NCBI RefSeq assembly: GCF_900496995.4
Contig: NC_044016.1
Location: 23,354,932 to 23,418,931 of the forward strand
Reading direction: 5' to 3'
Length of the DNA stretch: 64,000 bases
Source: Aquila chrysaetos chrysaetos
Taxonomy: Eukaryota; Chordata; Aves; Accipitriformes; Accipitridae
Below, piece after piece: positions 44,210-57,200 of this stretch (positions are counted from its first letter, which is position 1; the number at the start of each line of letters is the position of its first letter). The position numbers and the translations under genes are program-made. The notes under the pieces are model-generated. The model had not been told where the DNA came from. It saw only the letters and a program-made list of their open reading frames with translations, and made no database searches.

Positions 44210-47200
44210 TCAGCTTGGCTGGATCTTCTCCTGCCATGGTGCTCGGCCCCTGGTATTAAACAGCAGCAACATAATATCTCAGTTTTGATTTTGTCAGGAT
44301 AAATTCCTTCATTTTTCTCTTGCATCATGCATTCCCATTCTCTTGCCATCTTGGTGGCCCTTCCCTGCCTGTCTCAGACAGAATTAATCTTTCCTGAACA
44401 CACAGATAGCAAGAACTTTATACACCATTGTAACTGAGATTTTACTCACCTGTGACATTAGCAATATATTGCTGTTGCTGGAAACACCCTTACTTTTTTC
44501 TCAGCAGGTAATAATGAGAAACACCTCATCACACTCAGCGTAATGCAGTGTAGTTGGCAGGATCCAGTGTGATGTGTGCCTATTTCATAGGGTACACTGT
44601 CACCACCTCTTAAGAATCACTAGCAATAACTCACCTAGCCTTTTTAAAATGAATTTTAATTTGATAGTTAAGATTTGTAGTTAAGGACTGGATAAGCCCT
44701 GTGCCAACAGGCTCGGTAGCTGCCAGGCCAGATAGACTGAGATAAGGACTAGGCTGTGCCTCTCAGAAAATCAACAGCAAGATTTCCTCAGGAAGCTCAT
44801 TCTAAAGCTTACCCCAGGTTAGCACATTACATTTTTATTGCTGTGGTGTTTTGTGCTTATTAAAAATCTCCATTGGAGGGAGCCTGTTAAAACCTGCCAG
44901 CAGCTCCTTCCCTTTGGCAGCTTCTGAGCCTGGGGTGCTCTCGGCTTGCTGCTCTGTGACTTTGTAGTGTATGCAACTTCTCCTGGCTTTGATGTAACCC
45001 TGCCGGGAAAGTGACGCTTTCAAAAATACTTAAAATAATTTAAAAAATTCTAAATACCTGCATGAAAAGCAAAGTTTTGGCTAAAGAGCCTGCCAGTGGC
45101 AAGGTTTCCATGGTCTTCAGGAGCGAGGCTCGCTGTTGTAGAGTATCCCCAGATGTGGGTTGTGGCCCATTTGCACTGCAGGGGACTGGCTGCAGCCCCC
45201 ACCTCCTGCAAAATGTCCCCCCCCCCTCCTCCCAGGACTCTTTGAGTTGAAATTACTTGATTTTGCTGACACTAGTTGAGCTCATGGGGACTGAAAGGGA
45301 CAGGAGGCCTCTCACAGGCCAGGAGGTGGCAGCCCAGACAAGGGAGGGCAGGGACATCTTGTCCCCATGCCGCTGCATCACTCCGGGATGTCTGTCTGCA
45401 GCCAAATGTCGTTTCTTGCTGCATGCCAATGCTGTTGGGAGTCTCTCATCTATACTCATTCAGGCCCTGCCCTCTCTACCTTGAAACTGTGAGGTTTGAA
45501 ACTAAACATCATGTTCTCTATAAATAACCTTAATTGGCAGCAAGGTCACTGAACGTGGTCTTTTGCACACAAATTAAAACCTGCTGTAGTGAACTTAAGA
45601 CAGTCCTGAAACAGGTTCACTGTTGCAGAGGGACTTTAATTTTGTGCCACTTTTCATGAATTAGTTTAAAACTGGTTTAGCGGAGAGCTGCCTTTCTTCA
45701 GGGCAGACGTCTCTCAGGCTCTTTCTTTGTAAGGGTAGCTGTTCCACAGCCAACACTGAATCCATATTCTCCATCCTACAGGGTGTTTGGCTGTAGCATT
45801 AATAAGAATCATTTAACTGTGCTTGCAGCAAGAAACTGAAGAGCATGTCCCATCATTAGGTGCCTCCAGGGTCTGTCCACACTCTTACCTCCCCAATTAT
45901 ATCAAACTTAACTGCTGGCTATGGAAGCTTAATTATGTACCTTACCGTAGGCACTTACCTATATCCTTTGTGTTGGTGTTTCATCCCACTGACTTCAGTG
46001 AGATCACTTCTGCGTGTGCATCCATCTGTACAGAAATATTTGTAGAAGTAGAGTCTAATCCACTCTTGGCCTCCTTTTTTTTTTTGCCTGCATCATTGTC
46101 AGTGAACCTTACAGTAAAGTCACCACAGCAATTTCAATCACAGCGGAAATGGAATCACCTTAATAAAGTCAGTGCAGTTAGTGCTGGAACAAATGTTTAA
46201 AAAGTGGAATATCTTCTGCAGGGGAGTGGAGAGGACTGGGAGATTTGAACAGTTAAGAAAAATAATGAGAGCGCTACAGTTCAATTTAAAATATTTTACT
46301 CTTTTGACCAGAACTTTATTCAGTTTTATTTAACAGAGAGATATCAATTTATCATTTGAATCTGTAGAAATGTGGGATAATGCTAGAAGCTGTTGGCAAC
46401 GCTTGAAGTTTCTCCAAATGGGACTTTAAATTAATCTGGAAAGAGAGAATATTTACACAATAGAAGTCTGTAAGTACTTTTTACATGAGGAGCTTGCACT
46501 GCCCTTGTGTTGGTCTGGTGTGAAGGCAACCTGTGTCTGTTGGCACTTTGCAACCATGGTTTGTAATATGTTGGCAGAAGATGTTTCATGATACCAAATT
46601 CGAAGTACACTGAACCCAGCAGGAGTCTCTCCAGCAATTTCTGTTGGATTTAAATTGTGCTCTTAGACTATGGCTGCTTTTCCATGCCAAGGTCTCAGTT
46701 AAAATAACCTAGATTAAAGATACTACCAAATCCTGTAGAGCCAGCTTTACAAAGAGGCCTTTGGAAGTGAAATACTAGTGAGGTGAGCTGAGGGAAAAGC
46801 CATGGCTCATATTGGTTTTGAGGACAAACTTTCCTGACCCACCTCTCTGAAAGTGAGCGGCGCGTAAGGCCACCCTGCAAGTGGAAGAGCACTGCCCTGT
46901 CCCCTTTCCACCAGTGAGCCCACGCTCCTCCAGCACAGCCCGGCACCCACACACAGCTGCGTGAGCAAATGGTTTGGCACTTTGTCTCCAGGAACCACAG
47001 GCAGTATTTCACTCTCACTTATCTACTAAAATTGGAAGAGGTTGAAGTTCCTTGTGTCCTCATCCCTCTTCTCACCCGGGTGCTGAAGCCCATCTGTGCA
47101 TGGTGGAGACTGCTTCAGCCTGGGCAGGGTAAGCGCCTATGTGCAGTTTTTGAGTCCCTTATTTTGGTTTGTTTTAAGTACCTGTTCTCAGTCTACTAAA

Positions 47201-50200
47201 GGTAAATGGAGGGTACAGGCTGAAAGAGTGAAGCTCACATAGCTGCTTTTCTGCAGCTTACCTCTCTGTGGGTTTTTTTCCTGCTATCTCCCTTTATGGA
47301 GAATTTCTTTATAAATAGCAGGAAAAAAACCCATCACCACCTACTGATTAAGCATGAAGCACCATTCCGGCTTACAAAACACAGACTTATTGCAATACAA
47401 GCTTAGTCAGATATGGAGAGAAAAGTAAATATTTGGAAAAAGAGGGGATCTAATTTTTAAAACCTCTTTTTCTATTGCGGTTGATTCCCAAAACAAAACC
47501 TTAAAAAAGTCCAACCAAAACCAACATGAAATAAAGTGCAAGAAATATTATTAGTGAGATTGTATCTACTGAAATCGGCCAAGTACTTACACAGGTTGCT
47601 GAAAGAAATTTGATGCTTAATTCTTTCGGACAATTTGGATGTTGCCAGAGGTGGTGTTCCACCTGCCTACAGGAAACTATCTGCAACTTTACATCTTAAA
47701 AAAAAAATTTAAATTTATATTAATCATCTCATTTACAAGCTACTGGTACTATACATGTTGCTGCAGATTAAATGACTCATTGGCTGGGTTTCAAATAGTA
47801 GAAAACAAGGCTCTGCTCCCACATCTTCCTTTTCTGTCATGCTGATTAGACTGCTATTTGCATTCTTTTTATCCCATCTGGAGCCCTCAGCAGAAAGGAT
47901 TGTTTAGCCCTGAAAGATTAAGATTAAAATTTGGTCTGATGACAATCTGATGGAGATTTATCTTGTTTTCATGCTGGCATTTTAGCATGCACTAGGTTTC
48001 CATTAGGTCTATGAGGGCAAACAAGTTACTCTGGCAGTAGGTCAGCTAGCCAGAAATGATAGGTCATAATCACACTATTACCCTGTACTATATTGGGTGG
48101 GCTTCCTGGGAGGGATAAGTCCCTTGCATTTCCTGCGGGTACCACAGGGTAAGACCATGTAACCACATGCAGTTACTGAGGAGTAGCTGATACGCTACTA
48201 ATTCAGGCCTGGCTTCAGCCTTGGTATCTCCTTCACCTGATGATCTCCTAAGGGAAGGAAGGTGCTTTGGGAGTTAAGAAACTGAAGAGGTGTGTCCAGG
48301 TGTGAGGCAGGTTCCCCATCACTTCGTGCACTGCGTGCGTGCGGTTCCCTGTTTGCAAACAGGAATGTTCCCAGGGCAAAGGAAGTAGTGTGTGGGCAGG
48401 GTCCCTTTTCACCCTTGTGGCAGGGCTCAAGGTGACCAAATTGTTTTGAGCGTTCTCTCCATTCTCTTGATGCTGCCTGAGTAATCTAGACTACTGCCTG
48501 CTGAAGGAGATGTCTCTTCCTGTCATGATAACTTTCATTACCTGATTATGAGCAGGCCTTGGGCCAGTGGGGTATTGCCCTGCAGACTCTTTGGCTGTTA
48601 CATGCTCTGGGAATTTGCTAGTCCATTCTTGAATGATTAATTTCTCATCCATATGGATATGAGGCAGACGTGCAGGACAGACAAACATGACACAGGATCT
48701 ACAGGGAAACACATAATCTCCTGGGTGGCATCTGGGGGCAAAGAGATCCAGAACATCTCAGATGCCTCTAAACACCCATGTTTAAGCTACTGCATCGAGA
48801 TCTAGGCTATGTCTGCCCCCCAAAACCCCCTACAATGGAGTAATTAATCTATGAAGAGCACAGGAAAGCTAATAATTACCCATAAATACTGCTTTTGTTT
48901 ATCTTACAGACCATAAAGTCAGGTTTCTGACAGCAGTTGTTTTTCTTCTTGATAATCTTACTTGCTTTACATTTTTTCATGTTTGCGTTGGTCTTTGTAT
49001 AACTAAGCACATATCTGCATCTTGAGGTCAATGCTTTGTGGAGTTAGAACCACACAGCATTTGTGTGCCCTCGCAGATGGAGATGGCTGGCAGTGTGCGA
49101 GGCCATGCCAGGCTCCTGGAAGCAAAGCTGCCTTTATTGCATCTCCGGGAGCTTCCAGGAAACAGAGAGAAAGGACGTCTCAAAGATTTGCTTCCCAAAT
49201 AATTGGGATGAGTGGACTGATTATTGACAACCTGCCATTAAATTGTCACTGAAAACACTAAATTGTATTGTTTAACCTGGTTCTGCAGAACAGTTACCAT
49301 GATGCTGTGAATCATCAGTCTGAGAGGTATCAGTTCAAATAAACAAAAGACATACTGCTATCTTAGCTGCCTAAAACATTACCCCCTGCTTTTACTGCAA
49401 ATCCTATGAAGGGGCTTCCTGTGAAGCCTTTTGAAAAGAGGAGACCAAGACCTGATTAGAACATCTGGGTTAAATTTGCTCTCCTCCTAGATGTCTGTGC
49501 TTCTGTCAGTTCCAAAAGTTAATATCCTATACCACAAAGTATAGGAAAGTGACATCTTTGGAGGACATCCACAGCAAAAGCTTTGTGTTTCATGAATGGT
49601 TTGTGTGTGGTACTTCAGAATCATAAAACATACACAAATCTTCAATCTCAAATGCAAATACAGCCTTTTTGGGATGTAAATATTGTTTTGATATATCTCT
49701 GCAAAAGTCCTTTAAAAAAGCATTGGCTGCTATTTTCATTTAGTTCTCATTGCCCAGGACTGGCTGTTTAACTTCCTTACCTCACTTTTTTTTGGTCCAA
49801 CAGTGCATTTCACTTGTCTGTTCTGCATCAAGTTAGCATCAGGAAAACACAGCGTTTAACCCACAGTAACATTTCTCTCTGAGACAGGAAAGGGATTTTG
49901 CTGTTGTTGAAATTCCCTTTTCAAATGTGCATAAGCTACTCCTATTTTATGGAACAGTAAAAGGAAAAATCATACTGACTCCATCTGAATGCACAAGTTG
50001 TAAAGATGAAAACTAACAGGAAAATACAGGTAAGTATCATGAAGCATGCGATGATTGTTGTGTTTAAAGATTGTATTTTATAAGATTTGTAAGGGATTAC
50101 AAAAAGAATAAAGGGAGAAACCTAGAAGCCAGCCTGCCTGGGAGAGTGGATCGTTTATGCAATTCCAAAGAAACCTCTATGTGAAAGGGTGGTTATGGAA

Positions 50201-50779
50201 AGTACCAACGGAAAAGCCATTGCTGGTGTCTAAACTGTAAGTAGGGAATGCAGAATAAAATTAGTATGTTAGGTAAACATCAAGAAAGAAATAAGAGAAA
50301 TAGTTATCAAACCCACAGAACTAGTTACATCCAAACTCAAGGCTCTTCCTGGTGATGCGAATATGATCTGAGTGGTGCTTCCTAACAGCCTTTTTTCAGG
50401 TATTATTTATTTTGGTGGGAATCTATTGGAAGGCAGAGGAGCTCGTGCAGGCAGTGGGTAGCTGAGAAAGTCTGGACTGGAGAGTTTTCCTCTCCTTACT
50501 CAGGTCATTTGGGGCCTCATAATCATTTTCTATTTGCTTTGAAAAGACCAATGTTGTACACATCAAGTGAGCTGACACACAGTGCTGGAAAAGGCAGGTT
50601 AATAACAGAGGGGATAAACCTTATGTTCAATTTACAGCAGAGCAAAATGAAGACAGTTGGAATATAAAATGTGATCAGAATATAGCTTTGTACCTCCAAG
50701 TGTGAAATCAGTCTCTCCCATCCTACTGTGTCCTTCCTAACCTTCACCATTGCCCTGTCCATCCTCGGGCTTTTCAGAT
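44210..50779. other. Non-coding interval, no gene or named repeat seen
   Basis: Mixed composition with a C10 run at 45217-45226. At 45542-45548 there is an AAGGTCA nuclear-receptor half-site, extending to an IR1-like AGGTCACTGAACG. The 125-codon frame at 45823-46200 has no protein-like features. Confidence 0.45.
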
Positions 50780-51250
50780 CATGGTAGTCTTTGAGCCCCA
50801 TTTGCACTGTTCCCATCCAGGCCTTTTTTTTGTAATATCTTCTCTGTTATACTGCTGCTTCAGCCTTCCCACCAAAACTTTAGCCCAGCTGTTGACTACC
50901 CCACTCCTGATATACTGCAATGTCTTCTGCTTAGCCTCCATTTTTCACTTTCTTCCCCAAATCATATTTGTCCCTTTGTCCTAATTTGGGCAGACACCCC
51001 TCCAACCATGCACATACACACACACTTTTGGCTCACTCCTGGGGCTGTCATTGCTTTTTGCATCTGATTCAAAAGTTTTGTTTTTATCTTTTAAGGCCCT
51101 GCAAATACATATTCATTGGCATTTCTTCTTACTTCTTCATACTGCACCCATCTGCTACCAGTGCTTCACCAGTTCTATTTTTCCACCCATGTCCTTCACG
51201 CAAAATTGAGAAAACAGCAGAAGCCAAAGAAAGATCTGAATAAGGACTGT
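50780..51250 (+). mobile_element. L2-like LINE relic, C-terminal part of the RT
   Basis: The translated plus strand gives KTLAQLLTTPLLIYCNVF (50875), resembling the KLVHALVTSRLDYCNALL block of L2-type LINEs. After TTTTGGCTCACTCCTGG, GCHCFLHLIQKFCFYLL aligns to LHWLPVRxRIxFKLLLLTYK. It is followed by RPCKYIFIGISSYF, against KALHGLAPPYLSDL. Several blocks in correct order make a chance match unlikely, although frameshifts and substitutions are many. Confidence 0.5.
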
Positions 51251-54200
51251 GGATATTACCCTCTTGCACTTTAAGCAGCAGCATGTTTCTGTCCAACAAA
51301 TTCTGAATACAGACATGGGAGTTCTTAGAAAAGAAAATAGCGTTACAACATGCTCTTTAGAGGGGTACTCATTAGTGCAATAAAGACCTCGCATGTGGGC
51401 AACTGCTGATGAACCTGCTTTATCTCTTTCAAGTGCATAAAACTGTAAGAAATTGTAATAAATACCCACTTACTCATTCAGGCCTAGCAGACTTGAAAAA
51501 TCGTAAATCTCATTTCCGTGCAACGTTGTGCATAGCGTGTTTTATGTGAAGCAATAGACTATGCTATACCTTCTGTGTTAATTGAAGGTACAAACCCAGA
51601 GTTGATAAGGATTCCCATTAGCCTGCAGCTCCGTTATTCACTATTACTTTTCAGGCATAGTCTCTGTTACACATTCCATCATTAATATAGCAGAAAAAGC
51701 ACTTATTCTTGGAAAATGCCCTTCACTGTTCCAAATGACTGTGATCAACAGCTTGGAGATCCTAATTGCAGCCTATTAGGAATAATGAGATTTGCATGGT
51801 AGAAGCCAGAGAATTACACGGATAAAGGAAAAAATTCACAACGTGAAAGGTTAATATAAACATATACTGCCCAAGAGTGCAAAGGACACATAAATTGGTG
51901 GCTCATTACTGCAGACTGACCCATGGGTAAGAATGTCACCCAGCTCAGAGGCTTTCCCAGGAAGTTTGGCTGCAAAAGTTACAAAAGATAAGGACATGCT
52001 TGTGGAAACTGCTAAACTAATGAGAGCTGAAAGTTGTTTGAAATATCCCGATGACCTCACAGATGGGATGCTTATTAAGGTATCTGCATCAGTCTCTTTT
52101 TTGTCTAACAGACTGTTGTAAAGCTTTGCCGAGGCGTAGCCAACAGTCCGTGAAGGTGTCTCCATGCTTTCTGACATACCAAGGGCATTTATTTTTTTTT
52201 AAATGAATTAAAAATGAAAACCAACATGCATGTCCAATTTTTGTTTGCTGGCATATTTGTGGAATAGCACAGGCGAGGCAGTCAACTATGATTACTTCAT
52301 CAACACAGGGTCTGCCCACTACCTACGTGCCTATCTGCTCGAGTGCGCTGGTCAGGAGCCAACTGCAAATTTAGGTCTTGAAAGTCTGAAGAAAAGCGCT
52401 TTATGTGCGAGGGTCCCATGAAGGCTCCGTAACGCAATTAAGCCCCATTTTAACAAAAGGCTAGCCATTTTGCTGAGGCACGACATGAGTAATTAAAATA
52501 TCATTTTTAAAAAGACAAATGAGTGTTCTTTTCTAGTCTCAGATATTGTTTGAGACAGATGGGGGGGACAGGATTATGATTTTTGTTTGTTCCAGGGTCC
52601 TCTGAGTGGAAATCATGGGCAATGCAATAAGCGTGCAGCAGAACATATCTACCCAAGCTCCTATGGTGACCCTATCACTGTAGCAGCCAATAAAACTGAA
52701 AGAGTAGCAAAAGCTATTTCCTTCTCTACTGGAAACAAACAGGTTTTCCAACTGCTTTTCTTAGGTTGTTGTAGATGACTGTGTAAGTATAGAAGTGTTT
52801 TAGGAAAATCTAGGCGAGGATGAGAGGGGAATACACACTGCAAATCAGTACATGGCTTTCACTTGTAATGAAACGATGCTGGAATGGCATGAGATCATGG
52901 TGGGTCAACTGAAAGAGTAAGAAATGGCTGTAGGTTAAAAGAGGGGAGCTATAGTTCTAGTGATTCCTAAATATGAGAAAAGAAAGATAAATTTGGGAAG
53001 AAAAAGACTGTGGAAGGTGTGTTGAAGGAAGCAGATTTCAGTGACTTTATTTCAGGTACTCTTTTGTTTTATCACTTTTGCTAAATCACAATGAGATGTA
53101 ACAGTTGCAGTGCTTTTGGCCAGATTGTGATGGGTATCTCCTGTGAGACAGAGGTCCGGTGGATATTGGATTCAGCTCATTCCCCTGGGTTGTGATGGAG
53201 TTCATGGTTGCTATGAAATCCATTGTTCTGAAAATACATGGTCGTATTGCAGCGAGATGCCGCCTGCAATGTGGAATTCAGTATTAGTCCAGGTGCTGCC
53301 AAAACCCACTAAAATGTTTGGCAACATTTATTTAAGGGTTTACATTCAGATTTAAGAGCCTAATTTTAGGCTCTCAGATGCAAAAGGGTACCCTTTTTAG
53401 GAAAACAGCAAACAAAACCAAATTAGAGACCTGCTGCATACAGCACCAACTAGGTCTTTCCGGGGCCACACAAGCCAATAAACCCCTTCAGCACATGTCC
53501 TCTGACCTTCTGGCAGTTCCCTTGCATCACCATCAGAAAGGAGCCCAGCAGCAAGCCACAGCAACAAAACAACCATTTTGCTAAATTCCTTCATTGGCTC
53601 CTTTTGCCTTTCCCTTAGGGTCTGTTCCTTTGCTGAAGTCCCACAAAAATCTCCGTGGTTTCAGCTGTGGCAGGTAGGAGCCCTCCTAGGAGATGTATAG
53701 GGCACCCTTGTCCTCTCCCCACACCTTCTTCCTGGTACAGACTCTGTTCTGGTTTAAAACAGCAAAGAAACCCAGGAACGGTGATTAAAACAAAAATCAG
53801 GGAAGATTCCCATCGTGGCTCCGCTTGCTCTGAACTGTTGTGTGTGTGGAGGAGAGGGTGGGCATCGGACGCCAGGGAGCTCCATTTCCTACAAATACAC
53901 TTAGTAGTATGAAACCTTACCCTGGCTGAGGTGGTGGTTTTGAGACGATCGGTTTGCTGACCAGCAAATGTGCATAAGTTTGCAGGAGTTGCTCAGCCCT
54001 GCACGTTTTCCACAGCTCTTCTGTCCCAACCAGCCCGGCAGCCATTTTGGGTTAGGAGTGGTGCTTCCATCCAAATGTGATGAGCACCTTGGGTTAAATG
54101 TTGATTTTTCACATCCTGAGGCATTAAAATCCAATAGGTTTTTACCCTACGTACACTGAGAAGTATGTTCATTTTTGTGGAATTTTTTATTCCTGCAAAC

Positions 54201-57200
54201 AAAGCTATTATGATGTGTGAATGCATCATGCTATTGCCCTGACATTTCCATTATGCTAAAAAATAGGACTGAAAATTATTGCAAATCTGGTGTGCTGTGT
54301 CTTTTGCAACTCCCATAATTAGGAGGGAAAAAGTAAGTTCATGATTCTTCTGAGAAGTTACTGAAAATAGCAAGGAAAGGGCAGAAATATTCGTGCTTGA
54401 AGCCTGTCATTTCTAAGCACCCCAGTTATTCTGCTGTAGGACACAAGACACCATGTGTGTGTGTCATGGGGGGGAGTTTCTCTAAGGATTCGAGTCCAGC
54501 AAAGGTTGTAATTCAGCTTTTATAACCCTGTGCTGGATCTGAACTTCTGACTTCTGAACTCAGTATTATCTTGGGTTTGTTCTCCTGCTGGTGTGCCCAT
54601 GTGCAGCTGCGATACCATTACATTTCCATTTTCCCCAGCGTGCTGTCATGCGATTGCATATTGAAATGAAATGGAAAATGATTTATTGTGTGGGATAGGG
54701 GTTTTTTTCCTCTGCAGTGTATGGATGTAAATCTAGGGCAATTTCCCATGCTCCTAGAACTAGGTTTCACTTGAAAAAAATTCTAGAATCAACAAATGGA
54801 AAAAACACTCCAGAGTGCTAGAAAAATAGGAGCATTTCTCTCTGCTTTCCTGTGTTGGTCCAACAGGGCTTTGCTGAGGTTGCTAATGACTGTGAAATGT
54901 CTATACATAAATTCTCTAAACGCCTTCTCATACTTACATTTCATAATTCTGTGCAACTGAATACACAAATGATGTTAAAATAACAGTCATGTAATACCTC
55001 TGAATTCTTGATGTGAAGCTATTGTAAGTTCAAGATAACTGCCACAAAGAGCTGTTTTAGAGAATGAAAGTGCCTGAGAAACAGGAATTCAGAAGGAATT
55101 GATGATAAAACTCATTGTGAACATTACTCTACCAGTAGTACAGCAGAAATCCAGCCAGTAGAGAAGATACCTGACCATTGAAATAGATGGGCTATTCTGA
55201 TGTTAAATGAGGCACAGATGAAGTATATGTCATTTAAATTATTAAATATATGGTAACTGATGTTGTTCTAAGCTCACATTTTATACTAATATTCTCAGGG
55301 GATGAATTGCTGCCAATCTTGTGCACAGACCCAACCAAATCTTTCTCCCACTGGGACTGTTTAATTTCACGATGCGTGAGTTGCTTTGTCTGCAATAACA
55401 TCTGAGTTGTTTGTCTTCTTATTTTAGACTGCAAACTTTCAGGGTGTGTAGCTGTATCTCATGTGTATAGCCCATATCATCCCAGGGCCCATATCTCCAC
55501 TGGGCTTTCAGGAGCTATTGTAGCATAAATCATAGTAAATAAATGCTGCTCAGAAGAAAAGAAGCATCAACAGCTGGATTTTCACTTTGCCTCACTCATC
55601 TAACAAGAACATAGTCCATTCTTGACACAGGGAAGTTACTGAGAGGTGCATGATGAGGAGAGATTATCCTCAGTAGAGGATCACAGAAGATGTGGCCAAG
55701 GTACTAAGACTGAGACGGATTTCATCCATGATATTGGCAGACACAATGCTCTTAAAGCCAGAAGGATATCCAGGGACTCATGTGAGTGGGACTGATGAGA
55801 AAAAAGGTCAAGTATATGGCATTTCTGGAGAGTTTAAAAGGCTTAGGAAGCCTTGTCCATTGGTTCCTACCAATCCTGACCGCTGATTTTTGCTTCCATA
55901 TTTTTTATTTCCAGCAAAAGCAGGAAAGGAGGGTAAGAGCTTTCTAAAATGTTAAACCTTCTTTTCTGTTAGCCAAAGAAATACTAAGAAATGGGACAAA
56001 TAAAGGATGATAATTTATTTGTGACTTTTTCCAGCTAGTGCTATTTGAAGTGTCCATCTGCACCAGTGAGTGTATTACTCCAGGGGCTTATTAGGGGGCC
56101 TGGGAAAGGGACAAAGATGGACTTTGCTGAAACAACTTGCTTTTTCCCACTTGGAACAAAAATGTAATTTGATAGGCGAGGCAGGATCCTGCAAGGAGGA
56201 TGAGATGGCAGAAGTGGCAGTAATCAGTCTCCAATCTGGCAGGCAGCAGTGAGTTTTCATCTCAGCTTGGCATTGCATGCCTGTTGCCGTAGCGCTGAAT
56301 GATTAGTTTTGAGGATAACAACCTCCTTCACAGTGCTGCGACCTGTAGCGGCAAGGGTGATGGGCTCCCCTTCAGATTGAATCACAGCACGATGGCTGAG
56401 TTGTTTTTTTAACCCTAACAAGAGCTGTCATTAAAAGTTACTGAAGCCTGACTTTTCCTCGCTCTTTGTCAGCTCCCCCCCCACGGGTCCCACATCCTTT
56501 GAAGCCAGCTGAGCTCCCTTTGTTGCTTTTTGGTGCATAATGACGCCAAGGCAGCTCTGCGGCCGAGGGTCCCCAGCAAGACCTGACAAACTGTGGCTGG
56601 CGGAAAGGCCGATACCTAAGTAAGCTGAGAAGCAATCCCCTGCAGTATTTCCTGAGCTCTGCTTGTTGGCATTAAAGGTGGCTGTGAAAAATGCACTACT
56701 TTTGCCAGTCCTCTGCCAAGGGGAAAGGAGCCCAATTCTGTGTTTGGTGTCAGGTAGGGTATTGGATGAAGGAAGGGTTTTAGTTCTTTGTGTTTAAGGT
56801 TATTCACACTGTGTAACTCCATTAATGATATGATGCTTTTGGCTGGTGAAGACAGTCTTGTTAGCTAGGACATTCACTTGTTAGTATTGCTTCAAAATCA
56901 TAGAATATATCATTTCAGAAAAGGCTGCCTGCTGTCAGGAGCACTGCTTTCTTAGGTATTTACTTTTTTTCATTTTGCCACACCAAAGGTATCAGTAATT
57001 ATTTCTATCACATATTTATCAGCAAGAAGCTGACAATGGGATGAGAATACAGAGAATAACGAAAGAGCAATGAAGCCAAAGGAAAGACTTCACATGGGCA
57101 TTCAAATGGGCCTGTAATTGGTATTGTACTCTAAGCACAGCACAAAGATAATAATTTCTGTCTAGAAAATTCCAGCATCTGAGGATTTTTTTACTGGGAT

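Noticed and set aside
56893-56930. Possible CR1 3' end (ATCATAGAATATATCATTTC)
   Set aside because: Only one octamer-like unit and no following CR1 body; too short to call.
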